A stretch of 8,125 bases of DNA from Patescibacteria group bacterium (GTDB lineage: Bacteria > Patescibacteriota > Minisyncoccia > UBA6257 > Colwellbacteraceae). The DNA lies in NCBI GenBank assembly GCA_018826645.1, contig JAHJZF010000013.1, positions 1-8,125 of the forward strand, in the 5' to 3' direction. The translations under genes and the position numbers were made by a program. The notes beneath the pieces were generated by a model. The model was not told the DNA's origin. It did not search any database and saw only the letters and a list, made by a program, of their open reading frames with translations. This document shows positions 6,186 to 8,125 of the stretch, one piece after another (the stretch's first letter is position 1; each line of letters starts with the position of its first letter).

Positions 6186-6611
6186 CTACGTTTTAGATAA
6201 ATCGACGATATAAGAATCTATAAATTTCTGGACAGCAGACAACGTCGCTTCTCTAAGTTTTGGATTGCTTTCAGCCACCCACTTGGCAAAATTATAAAGT
6301 TCCTTGTTATCAACTTTTAGCCATTTATTGTTCTTATATAAAAATACGAAAAGAGTCGCCATAGCAACCCTTTTGTTACCATTTTGAAAAGGATGATTTT
6401 TTATCATGAGATAGAACAGAACCGAGGTTCTGCCTATCAAGCCTTTGTGAGCGCTTTTTCTACCAAATTCCTGAAAAGGAGTAGCTAAACAACTTTCTAA
6501 AATTCCGGGAAATCTAGTATTAAAATTTGGGATCGGTTCGTCCCACGCCATACGTTCTCGAGCTAGTTGATGCGCGATATGCTCTACTTCTTGTATAGAG
6601 AGCCTCTTCAT
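6186..6611 (-). CDS. Fic/Doc-family (death-on-curing) toxin
   Basis: 141 residues. The core is HPFQNGNKRVA at 73-83, matching the Fic/Doc signature HxFx(D/N)(A/G)NKR with His73, Phe75, Asn77, Asn79, Lys80 and Arg81 present. It is a complete, apparently active single Fic fold, close to the usual 120-140 residues of Doc. Phage P1 Doc uses this fold as a kinase that inactivates EF-Tu; larger Fic proteins transfer AMP. Which reaction applies here cannot be read from sequence, although the Doc-like motif and size favour the former. Its ATG overlaps the stop of the upstream HTH gene as ATGA, with a GGGGAAGGA purine run just before it, so translation is coupled to the putative antitoxin. The partner is an HTH protein and not a recognisable Phd, which is the unusual part. 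Confidence 0.88.
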   Translation of the reverse strand: MKRLSIQEVEHIAHQLARERMAWDEPIPNFNTRFPGILESCLATPFQEFGRKSAHKGLIGRTSVLFYLMIKNHPFQNGNKRVAMATLFVFLYKNNKWLKVDNKELYNFAKWVAESNPKLREATLSAVQKFIDSYIVDLSKT

Positions 6612-6862
6612 TCCTTCCCCAATAATCTTAAGGTTTCTCCATACTCAACTACGGTCTTTTTAACAGCACGATTAATTAAATCCTTTTTCGCATCCGTCAG
6701 CTCTCCGCCCACCTCAATTGGTAAGTCGGCCTTGTTAATTACATAATTCCGCCCAACTTTTCTGGCTTTCAGATTACCAGTTTTGATCTTTTTAAGAACC
6801 GCTTCTCTGCTTATTCCTAAAAGTTCGGCAATTTCAGTTGTAGAAAAAAGATTCTTATTCAT
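6608..6862 (-). CDS. Helix-turn-helix antitoxin/autoregulator of the Doc-like toxin
   Basis: 84 residues from the ATG at 6862; an in-frame TTG immediately before it would add one residue. Residues 5-47 form an excisionase/MerR-type DNA-binding domain: LFSTTEIAELLGISREAVLKK, then a turn and GNLKARKVGRNYVINKADL, the wing typical of the family. The remaining 37 residues (GGELTDAKKDLINRAVKK and onward, ending YGETLRLLGKE) are charged and helical and could wrap the toxin as Phd's C-terminus does. I see no [S/T]xxxE[G/N] Fic-inhibition motif. It precedes the Doc-like toxin with a 4-nt ATGA overlap, the usual antitoxin-first order. Perfect inverted repeats around its promoter suggest it represses its own operon. 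The DNA-binding call is firm; the antitoxin role rests on context. Confidence 0.8.
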   Translation of the reverse strand: MNKNLFSTTEIAELLGISREAVLKKIKTGNLKARKVGRNYVINKADLPIEVGGELTDAKKDLINRAVKKTVVEYGETLRLLGKE

Positions 6863-6870
6863 CAATAGTA

Positions 6871-6899
6871 ACGATATTCTATGATAACCAGTTTGTCAA
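6871..6899 (-). promoter_or_regulatory. Promoter of the HTH-Doc-Nudix operon
   Basis: On the minus strand, TTGACA (6899-6894) is followed after exactly 17 nt by TATCGT (6876-6871), a 4/6 match to the -10 consensus. Transcription would begin about 7 nt later, within a few bases of the ATG at 6862, so the mRNA would have little or no leader. The -35 box lies in the spacer of the operator's inverted repeat. Confidence 0.65.
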
Positions 6900-6919
6900 T
6901 GGTTATCATATGATAACCT
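6881..6919. promoter_or_regulatory. Operator: three TGGTTATCAT half-sites
   Basis: ATGATAACCA (6881-6890) and TGGTTATCAT (6900-6909) are perfect 10-bp inverted arms with a 9-nt spacer holding the -35 box. The second arm also abuts another inverted half-site, ATGATAACC (6910-6918), giving the 18-bp palindrome GGTTATCATATGATAACC. Three alternating half-sites over the promoter fit cooperative binding by the HTH protein encoded immediately downstream, and repression by blocking RNA polymerase. Which protein binds is inferred; the symmetry is directly visible. Confidence 0.8.
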
Positions 6920-6927
6920 CATCTTCC

Positions 6928-6950
6928 AATCCCCCGCCAAAAAATCCCCG
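6928..6950. repeat. Dispersed intergenic 23-nt repeat, copy 2
   Basis: Matches 5654-5676 at 21 of 23 positions. It lies 4 bp beyond the CYTH gene's stop codon and reads CGGGGATTTTTTGG on the transcribed strand, so it may help end the CYTH transcript before the HTH-Doc promoter region. Confidence 0.65.
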
Positions 6951-6954
6951 CGTT

Positions 6955-7488
6955 CTAATTTTTAAAAACAAGTTTCTTATACCCAAATCTCTCCTTTAAA
7001 TCGTTTTCTATATTCTGGTATATCTGCCCAGCTAATTTTCCGCCGGCAATTATAATTTCTTGCGTTACATCAACGAGGCAAAATGATGGCATCTTAAAAC
7101 TATCCATTTCCTCTCTAGTTGAGAATTCGACATCCACAACAATCAGGCCCTCTAAGCCATCTTTAAATACATCGAATTCTAAAATTCGATTTTCGTATTT
7201 ATAATAATATCTTATTTTCCTAAACCGCTGTCCTTCTAGTTCGGTCAAATCCTCAAATTCTTCTTTTGTGAGAGGAATAGTGCTCTCAAGCTGTTCTGAA
7301 GAATCGCCCTTCTCGATAGGCTCTTTCTTCGTAATTTCATATCTATCACCAAATTTTCTAATTCTTAAATGCGGCTGATTTGCTAATTTAGGTAAATATA
7401 TATCAAAAATCTCTACGAACTTGCAGTCCTCGAGTCCCTTGGGGATTTCTTTAGCTAAGTAAGTCTTCTCAAACTCAATTTCTTCCAT
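6955..7488 (-). CDS. CYTH-domain (triphosphate tunnel) protein
   Basis: 177 residues, ATG start, TAG stop. CYTH proteins form an eight-stranded tunnel that binds metal and triphosphates; members include thiamine triphosphatase, inorganic triphosphatases and class IV adenylate cyclases. The N-terminal strand EIEFEKTYLA (3-12) corresponds to the family's ExExK signature but reads E-F-E-K-T, so the usual lysine is shifted or replaced. Other tunnel-lining features are LRIRK at 41-45, ITKKEP at 52-57, RFRKIRY at 88-94, ILEFDVF at 102-108 and LIVVDVEF at 115-122, in the correct order for a full-length domain. The most likely role is triphosphate hydrolysis, but the altered signature and lack of informative neighbours leave the substrate open. 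It follows the nitroreductase gene by 40 bp and has a -10-like box 6 nt before its ATG, so it may have its own leaderless transcript. Confidence 0.8.
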   Translation of the reverse strand: MEEIEFEKTYLAKEIPKGLEDCKFVEIFDIYLPKLANQPHLRIRKFGDRYEITKKEPIEKGDSSEQLESTIPLTKEEFEDLTELEGQRFRKIRYYYKYENRILEFDVFKDGLEGLIVVDVEFSTREEMDSFKMPSFCLVDVTQEIIIAGGKLAGQIYQNIENDLKERFGYKKLVFKN

Positions 7489-7494
7489 ACTCAG

Positions 7495-7500
7495 ATTTTA
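7495..7500 (-). promoter_or_regulatory. -10-like box before the CYTH gene
   Basis: Minus-strand TGTAAAAT is followed by 6 nt (CTGAGT) and the ATG at 7488. The box and spacing are the same as before the MazF-like gene. No good -35 is present; the best hexamer, TTCGAC with an 18-nt spacer, belongs to the dispersed repeat. Plausible leaderless start, weakly supported. Confidence 0.35.
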
Positions 7501-7511
7501 CAATCTATCTC

Positions 7512-7537
7512 GAGCGAAGTCGAAGAAATCATTTTTT
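7512..7537. repeat. Dispersed 26-nt repeat, copy 2
   Basis: Same orientation as the copy at 11-36, with one mismatch. It covers the nitroreductase TGA and its two final AAA lysine codons, then extends 17 nt past the stop. The element may have supplied the present 3' end of that gene, or both sites may be 3' flanks conserved for transcript ending. Confidence 0.7.
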
Positions 7538-8125
7538 GGAATCAAATAGATCTTCTTTGCCAAAACGAAGTTTTTTATCTTTAACGTGTAAATCTTTTGG
7601 ACTTCGATATCCTATCGCTAAAACAACTTTAGGTTCTAAATTATCGGAAAGCCCTAGTAGCTTCTTAATGGATGTCAGGTCTATTGACTCCATAGGACAG
7701 GAGTCAATTTTAAGCTCTGCGCAAGCTGCCATAGCGAAGCCAAGCGCTAGATATGTTTGTTTAGTAGCCCATCCCACTCCCATTCTTACAGCATAATCTG
7801 CAGCCTCCTTTGCGTAATCAAACTCGGGGTCATTTGTGATATCATCTCTTCCCTCTCTTTCTGCCAATGCGACAAAGTCATTAGCTCTTTTTGGGAAATC
7901 TAAATCATCATTGAACACCAATGCGTGAGAGCAGGTCGCTATCTGCTTTTGATCCCAGAAGGCATGTGAATTCAAGTTCTTCTTAATCTCATCGTTTCCC
8001 ACAACCGTAATGCGATAGGGCTGAATACCAAATGAGCTAGGCGCCAATCGAATCGCCTCTAATATTTTGTTCAGATTTTTTTCTTCTGAGATTTTCCTAC
8101 CGTCAAATTCTTTTGTGGCATAGCG
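7529..8125 (-). CDS. NfsB-like nitroreductase / NAD(P)H oxidoreductase (5' end outside window)
   Basis: 198 residues are visible and the frame is open to the window edge. An internal TTG at 8047 could be mistaken for the start, but the upstream codons read RYATKEFDGRKIS and then LNKILEAIRLAPSSFGIQPY. This is the characteristic N-terminus of NfsB/YdgI-type flavoproteins, with the FMN-binding R-x-[AS]-T-K and P-S-S-x-x-x-Q-P motifs. Only perhaps 10-20 residues are missing relative to the usual 210-220. Further landmarks are the WATKQTYLALGFAMAACAELKIDSCPMES helix-loop and the C-terminal AIGYRSPKD followed by RFGKEDLF. The family forms FMN homodimers that reduce nitroaromatics, quinones or other electron acceptors with NAD(P)H. 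The physiological substrate is unknown. The gene ends in a TGA inside a dispersed repeat. Confidence 0.88.
   Translation of the reverse strand, partial: RYATKEFDGRKISEEKNLNKILEAIRLAPSSFGIQPYRITVVGNDEIKKNLNSHAFWDQKQIATCSHALVFNDDLDFPKRANDFVALAEREGRDDITNDPEFDYAKEAADYAVRMGVGWATKQTYLALGFAMAACAELKIDSCPMESIDLTSIKKLLGLSDNLEPKVVLAIGYRSPKDLHVKDKKLRFGKEDLFDSKK

Noticed and set aside
6608..6611. TGA recoding (code 25, as in some CPR lineages)
   Set aside because: TGA ends the HTH gene in a classic ATGA overlap and ends the nitroreductase at the expected length, so it acts as a stop.
7536..7796. Plus-strand frame opposite the nitroreductase
   Set aside because: The nitroreductase frame carries family motifs throughout; the opposite frame has none.
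7529..8047. Nitroreductase starting at TTG 8047
   Set aside because: Upstream codons to the window edge encode the conserved RYATKEFD N-terminus, so the gene is longer and partial here.

Overview
All protein genes in this window lie on the minus strand, so the biological order runs from the high coordinates to the low ones. The DNA is fairly AT-rich and compact. Shine-Dalgarno sites are mostly weak or absent, and several genes begin at TTG/ATG pairs. The gene mix includes a cohesin-bearing membrane protein, a very long multi-domain surface protease, and small toxin, Nudix and CYTH genes. This resembles a Candidate Phyla Radiation (Patescibacteria, Parcubacteria-like) genome. That placement is inference from style and family content; no marker gene is present. 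TGA works as a normal stop (for example in an ATGA stop/start overlap), so the standard bacterial code fits.

Layout in transcription order. (1) 8125-7529: an NfsB-like nitroreductase that enters from outside the window. (2) 7488-6955: a CYTH (triphosphate tunnel) protein. (3) 6862-5751: a probable operon of a helix-turn-helix antitoxin-like gene, a Fic/Doc-type toxin overlapping it by ATGA, and a Nudix hydrolase 9 bp downstream. It starts from a promoter whose -35 box sits inside an inverted repeat of TGGTTATCAT half-sites, a convincing autoregulatory operator. (4) 5577-614: a two-gene surface unit. The first gene is a secreted, about 1400-residue subtilisin-fold protease ending in a type I dockerin. 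The second begins 5 bp later and encodes a secreted cohesin domain on a C-terminal membrane anchor. A hairpin terminator follows. (5) 543-139: an orphan MazF/PemK-like toxin gene. (6) 138-1: no gene recognised, but a plus-strand promoter, a strong hairpin and a dispersed repeat.

The main discovery candidate is the dockerin-protease/cohesin-anchor pair. Cohesin and dockerin are the plug and socket of cellulosomes. Here one dockerin and one membrane-bound cohesin are adjacent, with no glycoside hydrolase in view, suggesting a minimal non-cellulosomal system that docks a protease on the cell surface. The protease is itself unusual: the HGT catalytic-histidine motif reads EGT, giving an Asp/Glu/Ser set resembling the sedolisin (S53) triad on a subtilisin-like frame. 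Secondary points are the operator of the HTH-Doc operon, a recurring -10-like box exactly 6 nt before ATG (possible leaderless transcripts), two dispersed intergenic repeat types, and a recent 114-bp-period duplication inside the protease gene.
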